This document shows, one piece after another, positions 32,478-44,400 of a stretch of DNA of 64,000 bases. Within the stretch, counting starts at the first letter, position 1. The number at the start of each line of letters is the position of its first letter. The DNA is from Eutreptiella sp. 'Long Island Sound 2002' (lineage: Eukaryota; Euglenozoa; Euglenophyceae; Eutreptiales; Eutreptiaceae). The stretch spans positions 79,025,918-79,089,917 of the forward strand of contig OZ038382.1 of the NCBI GenBank assembly GCA_964036045.1. The letters run 5' to 3'. Under the pieces are notes generated by a model that made no database searches, was not told where the DNA came from, and saw only the letters and a list, made by a program, of their open reading frames with translations. The position numbers were made by a program, and so were the translations under genes.

Positions 32478-33046
32478 GGGCGGGACTAGTGTACGGTTTC
32501 GCCGCAAGGGGGGACGTCAGGAAGGGGACCGGAGGGAAAGGGACGGCGGCAGCGCCAGTCGCATGGAATGGATCGTCCGGGACTGGGCACGCAGAGTCGT
32601 AGGGCGGAACAAGGAGCGGGCAAAGTGAAGCGGGGACGAGGACGGCGACAGTGCAGACTGCGGCAGAGAGAGTGCGAGAAAAAGACGCCCCGGATTGGAA
32701 CATCCGGGGAAGAATGAAGCACGGCGCTAGCCCCCGGACTGGATCGTCCGGGGGTAAGCCCGGTGCCACGGACTGGAGCGTCCGAGGGAACTGAGAGAAT
32801 ACAAAAAAAAAAAAAAGGCGCCCCGGGTTGGAGCATCCGGGGCGGAAAGAAGCACGGCATCAGCCCCAGGACTGGACCGTCCGGGGGTGAACCCGGTACC
32901 ACGGACTGGAGCGTCCGAGGCAACAGGGAGAAAATGACAGAACACCCCACACGTAGGGCGCGCGAACAGCGGGGGTACAGGGCGGGGGAGGTGGGGAACA
33001 ACGGCGACAGGGCGCAGGGCTCAAGCCTGATCCAATTTGCAGCGCT
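32478..33046. repeat. 127-bp satellite, second locus, between pol and second ORF
   Basis: About two full units of the 127-bp hairpin satellite lie at 32680-32940, with a partial match (GGATCGTCCGGGACTGG) near 32571. The units keep the arms and loops of the 22-23-kb array. One linker has grown to a 14-base A run at 32803-32816. The remainder up to 33046 is unique GC-rich sequence. The same satellite therefore occurs on both sides of the pol region. Confidence 0.85.
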
Positions 33047-35440
33047 ATGTCACAAATGCCTGACCCACAGCCCAGCCAGCCGCCGACGGTGCGGGCAGCA
33101 GTGGCCCGCATGCAGGTGGGCGCAGCCCCGCGGCCCCCCTCGCCGGCGTCATCGGCGACGTCTGCGGGCGTGTCGTCGCCCTCGTCTCCGGAGAGCCCGG
33201 AGACGGTCAGGGAGGAAGGGCCGAGGGCTACAGGGCGACGAAGGGGGGAAGGAGCCGTGGTGGGAAAGGGAGAGGGGAAGGTTTTTATGACGTTCGGACA
33301 GGCAGAGGCGGGGAAGGGCGGGGCAGAGAGGGTGGCGGCGGGGGCGGAAGGGCAAGGGGAGGGGCAGGGGCAAAGGGCAGCGGAAGGGCCAGGGGTGGAC
33401 CCGTTCAGTGTCGGGGATGTGAGGGCGGACGTGGAAGTGAGGAGGAGGGAGGGGAGGAGTCAGAGGGAGTCGGTAATCGCCGACATCCTCGAGGTGTCGG
33501 AGGGTGAGGGGGAAGGGGCGGGGAGGATGGCGGTGGAGGGAGGCCCAGGACAGCCGTCGGCGCCGAATGTGCCGGCGGCTGTTATGAAGTCCATCCTCCT
33601 GGAGGTGCGGAGGCAAGAGAAAGGCAAGGGCGGACGAGGGCACCTAGAGGCGGGAGCGGCAGGGAGCGGAGACGGCAGCGTGAGCACCGGAGGGAGAGGG
33701 CGGACTAGCAAGAAAAGGAAAGGGCAGGCAGGGGCGACGGAGGCTGTACACGCGAAGGGACACCTGGCAGGAAAGGGGGGAAAAGGGAGTGGATGGGGGC
33801 GACAGTGGCCGCAGCCCAAACACTCGTTCAGGCAGCCGCCGCCGAGGTCGCCCCCAGGGGTCAGTGCGGCGGTAAGGGCGGAGGAGGAGAGGGAGGCGCG
33901 CCGTCAGCAGGCGGCGCGGTACGAGGCGCTGGCGCACGTGGAGCACCAGCGCCGTCGCCGCCAGCCCCCAGGGCAAGGGCCGGACACCATCTACCAGTTG
34001 GAGATGGAGCCGGGGAGGACGAGGATAAGGGGGGGGCAGGCGGAACAGAGCAGCGCAGCGCTGCAGAGCAGTGGTGCGGCACAGGTAGAGGCCGGCAGGG
34101 GCAAACAGGGGAAAGGGGCGGGGCAACAAGGGCTACAGGGGAAGGGACAAGGGAAGGCGGGACTCCACGGAGTAGGCGGCAAGGGACGCGGGGCGACGGG
34201 GCAACAAGGCAAAGGGCAGGGGAAAGGGGGTGGCCTTGGGTACATGGGCTCGCCAGTGTTCCCAGGGGCGGGATCGGGATGGTGGCGAGGTGTAGTCCCG
34301 CCAGCCGTCCCACCAATCGTCCCACCGTTTCCGCCGCCGCCATACCCGGCGATGGGGATGATGTACCCGCCCCTGCCGATGTACCCAGGTATGCAGCCAC
34401 AGGGCCACATGCAACAGCACCAGCAGGCCGGTGGGACAGCGCGGGGAGCGCAAGAAGGGAAGGGAGAGGAGCACAGGAGGGCGTGGGAGAGGTTCGGGGA
34501 GGCGGGGACGAGCCTGCGGGAGAGGGAGGCCAGAGACAGGGGTGAGGTGGGCGGAACGGAGGAGGGGAGGACGGAGAGGACCGACAGGCCGCAGGGAGGG
34601 GAAGCACAGAAGGCAGGGGTGGACCTTCGGAGGAGGCAGGAGGGAGATGAGAGGGCGGAAAGGGAGGGAGGACGACAGGAGGAGGGTAGGGGGCGGGAGG
34701 ATACCCCGCTGGTGCCGTTCCGACGGCCGGCTATCCCACCGAAACAAGAGGGAGAGATGCAGGAGAGGGCATGGATGCGGATCAGGGGGGAGGCGGCGAG
34801 GCTGGCGGACAGGGACAGGGCGGTGGCCGCGCGAGAGCGCAGGGTGCGGGAGGAGGAGGAGGCGGTGGCCCGGGGGGCCTGCTGGGTCCTTTCGGATCCG
34901 GAAGGGGACACCCCCTCCACGGACGTGGAGGGGCAGTCCCCGTCAGGGAAAAGGGCCAGGGAGGAGGACGAGGAGGCAGGGCGGGAAAGGGGGAAGCAGC
35001 GCAGGGGGGAGGAGCGAGGGGCAGGGGAGGCGGAGGGGGCACCGCGGCCGGCCAGCCCCAGTCCGGAGCCCACGCCGACGGACTGGGACTCGGAGTCCCA
35101 GGCGCCGCGGCGGTATGCGCCGCCGCGGGGGAGACCAGGGACGGTCGCGGGGTGGGCGCAGGGGGACGTGGCGGAGCTGGCCCGCTACGTGAAGTGGGCG
35201 GGGACGACGAGGGGAAGGCGGGATAAGAGGGGCCCCCGCCCACTCAGTGACCTGGTCGGCAGGGCGGGGAGGCCCGGGGAAAGGGGGCCGGAGATGGAAG
35301 AGTGGCGGTGGAGGAGGATGCTGGGGGCGGCGCTCCCGGGGTTGCGCCTGGACTGTCCCCAGGAGAAGGGGAGGAAGCCCAGGGTTCAGAAGCTGCGAGA
35401 GCTGTTGCAGCGGGAGGGACGGTACGGTGGCGACGCGTAG
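33047..35440 (+). CDS. Second ORF of plus-strand element, gag-like/unknown (797 codons)
   Basis: This is one clean frame, shifted relative to pol, starting at ATG after the 127-bp repeats. The N-terminal third is low-complexity Gly/Ala/Glu/Arg. At about residues 350-400 there are Gly-Gln-Lys repeats (KGQGKGG). At 405-460 there is a Pro/Met/Tyr stretch (PPFPPPPYPAMGMMYPP). A charged coiled coil follows at about 465-605 (RLADRDRAVAARERRVREEE), then ACWVLSDPEGDTP. The last 100 residues are ordered, with a Trp/Arg helix (MEEWRWRRMLGAALPGL) and a final helix (VQKLRELLQREG). That end aligns with the C-terminus of the minus-strand ORF (2250-1990). I cannot name a family. An RNA-packaging, gag-like role is inferred from basic low complexity and its element partner. 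Confidence 0.6.
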   Translation: MSQMPDPQPSQPPTVRAAVARMQVGAAPRPPSPASSATSAGVSSPSSPESPETVREEGPRATGRRRGEGAVVGKGEGKVFMTFGQAEAGKGGAERVAAGAEGQGEGQGQRAAEGPGVDPFSVGDVRADVEVRRREGRSQRESVIADILEVSEGEGEGAGRMAVEGGPGQPSAPNVPAAVMKSILLEVRRQEKGKGGRGHLEAGAAGSGDGSVSTGGRGRTSKKRKGQAGATEAVHAKGHLAGKGGKGSGWGRQWPQPKHSFRQPPPRSPPGVSAAVRAEEEREARRQQAARYEALAHVEHQRRRRQPPGQGPDTIYQLEMEPGRTRIRGGQAEQSSAALQSSGAAQVEAGRGKQGKGAGQQGLQGKGQGKAGLHGVGGKGRGATGQQGKGQGKGGGLGYMGSPVFPGAGSGWWRGVVPPAVPPIVPPFPPPPYPAMGMMYPPLPMYPGMQPQGHMQQHQQAGGTARGAQEGKGEEHRRAWERFGEAGTSLREREARDRGEVGGTEEGRTERTDRPQGGEAQKAGVDLRRRQEGDERAEREGGRQEEGRGREDTPLVPFRRPAIPPKQEGEMQERAWMRIRGEAARLADRDRAVAARERRVREEEEAVARGACWVLSDPEGDTPSTDVEGQSPSGKRAREEDEEAGRERGKQRRGEERGAGEAEGAPRPASPSPEPTPTDWDSESQAPRRYAPPRGRPGTVAGWAQGDVAELARYVKWAGTTRGRRDKRGPRPLSDLVGRAGRPGERGPEMEEWRWRRMLGAALPGLRLDCPQEKGRKPRVQKLRELLQREGRYGGDA

Positions 35441-37048
35441 GGCCGGGCGGGGTCAGGAGCGGGGAGAGCTAGGGGCAGGGGGCTAGGGGCGTGCGGAGGG
35501 ACGGGCAGATGGGATGCGGGGAGGCGGACGCAGGGGGTTGGCGGAGGAGGAGGAGGCTGAGGAGGGGATGTGACGGACAAGAGGAGAAGAGGAGGGGAGC
35601 AGAGAGGTGCAGGTGCGCGGAGGAGGACAGGGACACGGCTGACAGTGGAGGGGGATGTGGTGATGGAAGACGCCGACGAGAACCCCAAGCGGAGAGCACA
35701 GGACCAGCGGCGGGGGAGAGGGGAGAAGGGGCGGCGGAGTACGGGGGCGCAGGCGAGTGCGGAGGAGGCAACCGGGCAGTGGGACGCGCGACGTATCGTG
35801 GGTACGGCGAACAGCGTGGGGCAGAAAGGGCAGCAGACGGGGAGCAGTATCGTGGTATGGTGACGGAGCGGAGCGCGAGGTCATGACAGGCGAGAACGGC
35901 CGGCGAAGGCGGGGAGCAGCGCGGCGCCAAGGCTCGGGCTTGCAGCTCTCTGCGTGGCAGGAAGGTGCTGCGTTGAAAACAATGAGCTTACGGGCGCCGT
36001 GCTCAGAGGGGTTGACCACGCCAGGCCTGCGGCGGCGGGAATTCGGCAAGCGTCTCCAGCACACCGGGGGTACAGGGCCACAGACCAGACCACAGAAAGA
36101 CCCACCCCCCACCTACTCGGCCAGGTCACCCTGCATGCACGAGCACACACAGAGACTGCACATGCAGGCGCCCAGGCGCTGCCCACACCCCTCCCCTGTG
36201 TGGCTGTATGTTGACCTCCGAAAAACCCGCTGGGGTTTTTGAAATCCTAAGGACCTAAATAACCCAGGGCAGGTGGCAGCGGCCCACAAGGGTGACTCTG
36301 ACCGCCCCACCCCCCACGACCAGGTGACCCGGAAACACAGGTGTGTGACCGAGGGGGGCCAGCGCAAGCGAGCATACCAGTGCGAAGGAGGAAGCCAATG
36401 TGGGACACATCAAACGCTACGCCCCAACCTCGGTCCGAAGGCGACAATGCCCTGAACCCTGAAGAAGCAGCCTGACTCTTACCCCATCCAGGGACGAGGG
36501 AAGGGACGAACTGTCTGCGTGACGCGGACAATCATGGATCTGAGTAGGCGAAGAGGGTCGTGGGGCAGGCACGGCTGGGGCACAGTGGCGAGTACACACC
36601 TGACCAATTGAGGCCCCCCCCCCCCACACAGGGCGCCAGGCAGCCAGGAAGGGGTGGGAGGCGGGGACTGAGGGAGCACCCAGGGGAAAGGGTAGGGGCG
36701 AGAGGGAGGGGCAGGGGTAGGGCACACGAGTGGCAGACGCAAGTGACAGCGATGCACGGGCAGGGTGGGTAGACGTGCAGGCAGGGTCGACTGCGAGAAG
36801 GAGAATGGGAAGGGAGACAGGCGAGAGAGGGGGCGCAGGGCAGCGGGACCAGGGTAACACGAAGAAGAGCAGAGGTCACACGCAGGGCGTGCGGGAGCAG
36901 CAAAGAGCGCGAGCACAAAAAAAAAAACAACGGCAGGACGGGCGGACGCACAGGAAGGGCACAAAGAGGAGGCAGGGCGCGGGAGATGGGGGGCACAGGG
37001 GGCCAACGAGGGCGCAAAGGAACACAATGTGTCTCAAAGAGAAGCAAC
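35441..37048. other. Non-coding stretch downstream of second ORF
   Basis: Purine-biased GC-rich sequence to about 35880, then mixed-composition sequence. Short open frames occur on both strands but none shows a domain. A C run at 36614-36624 and an A run at 36917-36928 are the only notable simple repeats. It may be the 3' untranslated region of the plus-strand element. Confidence 0.4.
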
Positions 37049-37285
37049 ATGCCGTTGACCCGCATAGAGCCGTACCGGCCGCCCCGCCCGACCATCAGGG
37101 AACTGATGGAGGGGCGGCCGGCGGGAGAGGACGACGGGGGAGTCCCCCCGAAAGGGTCTCTGGGGAGGCCGCCCAGGTCGGCCTACAGGTCAGAAGACAG
37201 GGCGGAGGCCCTGAGGCAGGTGAGGGCGCGCGAGATACAGCCTTGGCGCGGGGACGACCAGCGGCGAGCACACGGAGCAGGGTAA
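37049..37285 (+). CDS. Small ORF of 78 codons, unknown
   Basis: It starts at ATG with MPLTRIEPYRPPRPTIREL and ends in TAA. It is Pro/Arg-rich with a short C-terminal helix (RSEDRAEALRQVRAREI). The composition is protein-like and differs from the surrounding purine-rich shadows, but there is no relative elsewhere in the window and no recognised motif. It could be a small accessory ORF of the element or chance. Confidence 0.3.
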   Translation: MPLTRIEPYRPPRPTIRELMEGRPAGEDDGGVPPKGSLGRPPRSAYRSEDRAEALRQVRAREIQPWRGDDQRRAHGAG

Positions 37286-37669
37286 CGACGCTAAGAGGGC
37301 GGGCAGAGGACAGAGGGGAGGGGAGGGTAGAGAGGGGAGACAGCTGAAACTTGTACAGCAACGCAGGCTGATGGGCTGGGTCGCCCGGCATGGCCGGGGA
37401 CCGCCAGGGGCAACGCCACAGGATGGCGGAGGGACTGGACGTGAGCACCGGACAGAAACGAGATGGCGATGCAGTGTTGTTGTGCGTGCATGCAGGGAGG
37501 AGGGAACCAAGCAAAAAAAAAAACAAAAGGCGGAAAAAAAAGGGGGGGGGAAACAAAAGGGGACAACACCACAAGGAGGCGGGACAGAAAAGGAAAAGTG
37601 GCTAGGGCCACACGACGGCCCCAGGTGACTAGGACAGCTAGGGAGACGGCACAGGAGAGAGGGGCAGGG
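37286..37669. other. Purine-rich spacer
   Basis: G/A-rich DNA with A runs near 37513-37540 and a G run at 37542-37550. No gene or repeat unit that I can support. Confidence 0.4.
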
Positions 37670-38787
37670 GAGGGAGGAGAGCGACCCGTGCTAGGCGCAC
37701 GAAACCGTCCCCGGATGGATGAGGATCCAGTGGGCCCGCGCCACGGGGTTGCTGGCGGCCCGGTGGGGTATAAACACGGGATAAGGGATGGGATGGGGCC
37801 GCAAGACAGCCCGGGGGATTAGGCCAGGGCCGCGGCACAGGGGAAAGGGACGGGGGCGGGAAGGGAGCGACCCGTGCTAGGGGCACGAAACGGTCCCCTG
37901 AAGGAAGAGGCCCCAGTGGGCCAGCGCCACAGGGTAGCAGGCGACCCGGTGGGGTATAAACACGGGATGCAGGGACGAGAGGACGGGGCGGGGAAGGGCG
38001 TGTGGCTAGGGCCGCACAACGGCCCGAAGGGGTAGGGAGTCCATGGGACGCTGGGAACCGGCCGGTGCCGGGATGAGGCAACGGGGAATGGGACATGGGA
38101 AGGGCAGGGAGGCCGAAAGCGCCAAGCAACAGCCCCATGGGATTGGGAAACCAGTCGCCATGGAGTGGTGAACCGTGGGCCAACCATGGGGAGCCTGGCC
38201 ACGGGAAGTCGGGAAAATGCCCTGAACTCCGGGACAGCCGTGAGGTGTCCGCAGGGGTGAGGGTTGACCTTGAGATCCCCGGGTCAATGGCCTGAGTACA
38301 CGTAGGTTCACGCGTGAGCGGGACCAAGGGGAACGTGGAAAGGGTCGCCCCCTGGCCTCCAGCCGTGGATGGACGAAAACCAAGTGCATCCGGGAGCCGA
38401 GTGGGTACTCCAGCCCGTGAGGGATGGGGAGTGGTGGAATGTGGTTGACAGAGAGGAATGCTCCGCTGTCGGCGAGGGCTATCCACAGGAAACTCGCCTG
38501 CAGGCGCCCAGTAGGCTGTGCTAGGGGGGGGAAGGCCGGGGGATCCTTCAGAGAATGACCGGAAGGAGCTAAAACCTTGAGGGCAGCGACTGAAGGGAGC
38601 CTACCACCAGTCATGCCCCAAGAAAACCTGGTTGAAGTTCTCGGCCGTGAGGGGAGACAGGGGTCGCCAGGGGAACTAATGGTGGAGAGCACTCCTTCCC
38701 GCCAGAGGCGGCCACCATGTAAAACAAACAAGGAGGAGTCAGATGAGGCTGCGGACGCGGCCGCCCTTACTTATTTACTTACTTACT
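37670..38787 (+). mobile_element. Retroelement 3' end with (TTAC)n tail, copy A
   Basis: The stretch matches 48460-49404 in the same orientation for nearly a kilobase. Both copies end in GCGGCCGCCCTTA followed by TTAC repeats (here 38767-38787), after which they diverge completely. A shared 3' end with a simple-sequence tail and a variable 5' limit is the signature of non-LTR or SINE-like retrotransposition. Two tandem units of about 190 bp (37682 and 37870), each with GACCCGTGCTAG and GGGGTATAAACACGGGAT, form the left part. Copy B has one. Whether it is the 3' UTR of the plus-strand element or a separate family is not settled. No coding capacity was found. Confidence 0.65.
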
Positions 38788-39985
38788 GCCCCTGCACCTC
38801 CCAATGCCCCTGCCCCTGCCCCTGCCCCTGCCCCAGCCCCTGCCACTGCCCCTGCCCCTACCCCTGCCCCTGCCCCTGCCCCTGCCCCTGCCCCTACCCC
38901 CCCTGCCCCTGCCCCTGCCCCTGCCACTACCCCTGCCCCTGGCCCTGCCCCTGCCCCTACCCCTGCCGCTGCCCCTGCCACTGCCTCTGCCCCTGCCCCT
39001 GCCCCTGCCCCGGCCCCTGCCCCTGCCACTGACCCTGCTCCTGCCACTGCCCATGCCCTTGCCCCTACCCCTGCCCCTGCCCCTGCTCCTGCCACTGCCC
39101 CTGCCACTGTCCCTGCTGCTGCCACTGCCCCTGCCCCTGCCCCTGCCCCTACCGCGGCCCCGGCCCCTGCCCCTGCCACTGCCCCTGCCCCCCCTACGGC
39201 CCCTGCTCCTGCCACTGCCCCGGCCCCTGCCCCAGCCCCTGCCCCTGCCCCTGCTCCTGCCACTGCCCCTGCCCCTGCCCATGCCCCCCATGCCCCTGCC
39301 TCTGCCCCTGCCCCTGCCCCTACCACTGCAACTGCCCCTGCCCCTGCCCCTTGCCCCAGCTACCGCCACTGCCCCTGCCCCTGCCCCTGCTACAGCCACT
39401 GCCCCTGCCCCTGCCCCTGATACTGCCACTGCCCCAGCCACTCCCCCGGCCCCTGCCCCTGCCACTGCCCCTGCTACTGCCCCTGCCCCTACCCCTGCCT
39501 CCGCCTCTGCCCCTGCTACTGCCCCTGCCCCAGCCCCTGCCCCTGCCCCTGCCCAAGCCGCTGCCCCTGCCCCTGCCACTGCCCCTGCCACTGCCCATGC
39601 CCCACCCCCTGTCCCTGCCCCTGCCCCTGCCCCTGCCCCTGCCCCTGCCCCTGCCACTTCCCCTGCCTCTGCCCCTGCTCCCCCTGCCCAGGCCTCTGCC
39701 CCTGCCCCTGCCCCTGCCACTGCCCTTGCCCCTGCCCCTGCTACTGCTGCTGCCCCTGCCCCTGCCCCTGCCCCTGCAACTGCCACTGCCCCGGTCCCTG
39801 CCCCTGCCCGTGCCACTGCCCCTGCCACTGCCCCTGCCCCTGCCCTTGCCACTGCCCCTGCCACTGCCCCTGCCCCTGCCCCTGCCCCTGCCTTGGCCCC
39901 TGCCCCTGCCCCTGCCACTGCCACTGCCCCTGCCCCTGCCCCTGCCCCAGCCCCTGGCCCTGCCCCTGCCCCTGCATCTGCCCCT
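38788..39985. repeat. CCCCTG hexanucleotide array 2
   Basis: About 1.2 kb of the same hexamer as array 1, with CCACTG, CCCCGG and CCCCAG variants, C-rich on the plus strand. It begins immediately after the (TTAC)n tail. The long open frames inside it on both strands are repeat artefacts. Confidence 0.95.
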
Positions 39986-41444
39986 TGTCGGCCCAAATTT
40001 CAGCCACCACAAAGCGAGGGTGCAGGCCGTGGGCTGGTCCCCCTTGGGGACCAGGAAACAGGGGAGCAGGCCTTTTGCTGCCCCCCCCCCCCCCCCAACA
40101 GAAATGGGGCCGAAAGCAGGCCCAGCACAGCCCCCCCCCCCCAGCATGCCCTCGCACCCCCGCACCCTCACTGCAGGCCGTCACATGGTGATCAAGGTCC
40201 CTCCCCTCACGGACAGGGAGCGGACGCCGAACGATGGGTATGTTGGGATCTGGGACCCGCATGGTAACCCAGCAGGTGGTCCTCCTCTCCCAAACAAGTG
40301 AGCAGGTAGACCCAACCACCACTACCCCCCCCCCCCCCCAGCCTGCCCCCCGACGGGAGAGGTGCACGGAGTCGGCACCCTCAGGGCCTAAAAAGTGGAG
40401 GCTGTGAAGGGCTCGCAGATTGACTGCTGTGGGTATCCCTTGAGCGGCCTGCCTAGGGAACCTCCAGGTGTGCGCGTGCCCCTCCAACTTCATCACAGAC
40501 GCCTAGGCCAGCACAGCCCCGTGCACTCCAGTTCAGTTGTGGGCGACCCCTGGAGGCCAGACAGCCACCTGCCGACCCCTGCCCCCCCCTCCCCCTTCCA
40601 AACGGAGCGGTCACTCGGGTGGTGTGCCCTCTGGGCCCCCCCGTTTACGCGGGCAGTAGCACCGCCACCCAGGCCCCGAGCCCGGGCAGGCTCCAGGGCA
40701 GGGCAGCGCTCAGCGCGCCCTGGAGCCCCTCCTCCTGCCGTCCCTCAGCGCCGTGGGCGAATGGTCCAGTCCACGACAACACCACCAGTGCCTAGAGCAG
40801 TCAGGAGGTGTGGACCCCCCCAGTCGAGCGCCCAGGGAGCGCGCCCCCGTGCCTCATGCAGTCGTGGGGCCGCTGGCAGCATGTCAATGACCGGGAGGCG
40901 GCGTGTCCAGTCCGAACACTCCCCCGGCGGGCTCAGCGTCAGGCTCCCATGGCCTCCCTGCCGGGGCCTGGAGCACCAGGGATCACACAACCCCCCACAC
41001 GCCCCCCCCCCCCCGACGCGCCTCCACCACAAGCAGCCAGGGCCCGGTGGTGGCGGACCCTGGTTCACACCCGACGACCACACGAACAGCCGGGACGCCA
41101 CTACAAGCGGCGACACGGACGGACCAAGCCGCAGCGGGGGAAACCAGAAACACTGGAGCGGCACCGGCGCCAGCGGGCAGGGCCAGGCGCGGCGCAGCCG
41201 TGTGACCCGTCATGCCCTGCGAGCGCCACCAGCATGCACGCCCCGCCCTCCTGCCCCGCGCGCGCCACACACACAGGCACGGCGGCATCTCCCTCCCGTG
41301 TGTGCCACCACGGGGTACGGGGGCGGTCAACAGTCCGGCAGGCCTTGGGACCGGACAACCGCGATTCGCCTAGCCCAGTCGTGTCGGCACAAAGGCGAAT
41401 GCTGACCATGGGCCAGGGCGTCCGGCACAGGCCTTGACCCAAAC
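39986..41444. other. Spacer between hexanucleotide arrays
   Basis: GC-rich sequence with C runs at about 40080-40096, 40133-40142, 40326-40341 and 41006-41016. A 336-codon plus-strand frame (40395-41405) exists, but its Pro/Arg/Ser composition is what C-rich DNA gives by chance and no domain is visible. I annotate no gene here. Confidence 0.5.
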
Positions 41445-44400
41445 CAAACCAAACCCCTGCATCTGCCCCTACCCCTGCCCCTGCCACTGCCCTTGCACCT
41501 CCCACGGCCCCTGCCCATGCCCCTGCCCCTGCCCCTGCCCCTGACACTGCCCCTGCCCCTCCCACTGCCCCTGCTCCTGACCCTGCCCCTGCCCCTGCCC
41601 CAGCCCCTGCCCCTGCCCCTGCCCCTGCTCCTGCCCCTGCCCCTGCTGATCCTGCCCCTGCCACTGCCCCTGCCACTGCCCCTGCCCCTGCCCTTGCCCC
41701 TGCCTCTGCCCCTGCCCCTGCCCCTGCACCTGCCCCTGTCCCTGCCCCTACCCCTGCCCCTGCCCCTGCTACTGCCACTGCCCCTGCGCCGGCCCCTGCC
41801 CCTGCCCCTGCCCTTGCCCCTCCCACTGCCCCACCTCGTGCCACTGCCCCTGCCCCTGCCTCTGCCTCAGCCTCTACCCCTGCCCCTGCCCCCCCTGCCC
41901 CTCCTTCTGCCCCTGCCACTGCCACTGCCACTGCCACTGCCCCTGCCCCTGCCCCTGCCCCTGTGCCTGCTACTGCCACTGCCCCTGCCCCTGCCCATGC
42001 CCCTGCTACTGCCACTGCCACTGTTCCTGCCCCTGCCACTGCCACTGCCCCTGCCACTGCCCCTGCCCCTGCCCCTGCCCCTGCCCCTGCTCCTGCCACT
42101 GCCTCTACCCCTGCCCCTGTCCCCGCCCCGGCCCCTGCCTCCGCCCCTGCTACTGCCGCTACCCATGCCCCTGCCTCTGCCCCTACCACGGCCCCTGACC
42201 CTGCCCCTGCCCCTGCAACTGCCCCTGCTCCTGCCACTTCCCCTGCCCCTGCCCCTGACCCTGCCGCCGCCAAGGCCCCTACCCCTGCCCCTGCCACTGC
42301 CACTGCCCCTACCACTGGCCCAGCCCCTGCCCCTGCCGCTGCCGTTGCCACTGCCCCTGCCCCAGCCCCTGCCCTTGCCCCTGCCACTGCCCCTGCCCCT
42401 GCCCCTGCACCTGCCCCTGCCCCAGCCCCTACCCCTGCCCCTGCCCCTGCCCCTGCCACTGTTCCTGCACCGGCCCCTGCCCCTGCCCCTGCCCTTGCCC
42501 CTCCCACTGCCCCGGCTCCTGCCACTGCCCCTGCCCCTGCCCCTGCCCCTGCCTCTGCCCCTGCCCCTGCCCCCCCTGCCCCTGCTTCTACCCCTGCCCC
42601 TGCCCCTGCCACTGCCACTGCCCCTGCCCCTGCCCCTGCTACTGCCCCTGCTACTGCCACTGCCCCTGCCCCAGCCACTGCCCCTGCCCCTGCCCCTGCG
42701 ACTGCCACTGCCACTGCTCCTGCCCCTGCCACTGCCACTGCCCCTGCCACTGCCCCTGACCCTGCCCCTGCCTCTGCAACTGCCCCTGCTCCTGCCACTG
42801 CCCCTGCCCCTGCCCCTGCCCTTGCCCCTGCCACTGCCCCCGCCACTGCCCCTGCCCCAGCCACTGCCCCTGCCCCTGCCCCCACCACTGCCCTTGCCCC
42901 TTCCCACTGCCCCTGCTCCTGCCCCTGCCACTGCCACTGCCCCTGCCACTGCCCATGCCCCCGCCCCTGCCCCTGCCCCTGCCACTGCCTCCACCCCTGC
43001 CCCTACCCCTGTCCCGGCCCCTGCCCATGCCCCTGCCCCTGCCTCTACCACGGTTCCTAACCCTGCCCCGGCCCCTGCAACTGCCCCTGCTCCTGCCACT
43101 GCCCTAGCCCCTGCCCCTGCCCCTGCCCCTGCCACTGCCCTGCCACTGCCCCTGCCCCAGCCACTGCCCCGCCCCTGCCCCTGTCCCTGCCCTCGCCCCT
43201 ACCACTGCCCTTGCCCCTCCTACTGCCCCTCCTCCTGCCCCTGCAACTGCCCGTGCCCCTGCCGCTGCTCCTACGACTGCCTCTGCCCCTGCCCCTGTCA
43301 CTGCCACTGCCCCTGGCTCTGCCCCTGCCCCAGCCCCTGCCCCTGCCCCTGCCCCTGCAACTGCCCGTGCCCCTGCTCCTGCCACTGCCCCTGCCCCTGC
43401 CCCTACCCCCCCTGCCCCTGCCTCTGCCCCTGCCTTGTCCCGGCCCCTGCCCCTGCCCCAGCCACTGCCTCTGCCCCTGCCTTTGCCCCTGCCACTGCCC
43501 CTGCCCCAGCCACTGCCCCTGCCCCTGCCCCTGCTACTGCCACCGCCCATGCCCCTGCCCCTGCCCCTGCCCCTGCTACAGCCACTGCCCCTGCCCCTGC
43601 CCCTGCCCCTGCTACAGCCACTGCCACTGCCCCTGCCCCAGCCACTGCCCCTGCCCCTGCCCCTGCGACTGCCACTGCCACTGCCCCTGCCCCTGCCACT
43701 GCCACTGCCCCTGCCACTGCCCCTGCCCCTGCCCCTGCCCCTGCCCCTGCTACTGCCACTGCCCCTGCCCCTGCCCATGCCCCTGCTACTGCCACTGCCA
43801 CTGCCCCTGCCCCTGCCACTGCCACTGCCCCTGCCACTGCCCCTGCCCCTGCCCCTGCCCCTGCCCCTGCTCCTGCCCCTGCCTCTACCCCTCCCCATGT
43901 CCCCGCCCCGGCCCCTGCCTCCGCCCCTGCTACTGCCGCTACCCATGCCCCTGCCTCTACCCCTACCACGGCCCCTGACCCTGCCCCTGCCCCTGCAACT
44001 GCCCCTGCTCCTGCCACTTCCCCTGCCCCTGCCCCTGACCCTGCCGCCGCCAAGGCCCCTACCCCTGCCCCTGCCACTGCCACTGCCCGTACCACTGGCC
44101 CAGCCCCTGCCCCTGCCGCTGCCGTTGCCACTGCCCCTGCCCCAGCCCCTGCCCTTGCCCCTGCCACTGTTCCTGCCCCTGCCCCTGCACCTGCCCCTGC
44201 CACAGCCCCTACCCCTGCCCCTGCCCCTGCCCCTGCCACTGTTCCTGCACCGGCCCCTGCCCCTGCCCCTGCCCTTGCCCCTCCCACTGCCCCGGCTCCT
44301 GCCACTGCCCCTGCCCCTGCCCCTGCCCCTGCCTCTGCCCCTGCCCCTGCCCCCCCTGCCCCTGCTTCTACCCCTGCCCCTGCCCCTGCCACTGCCACTG

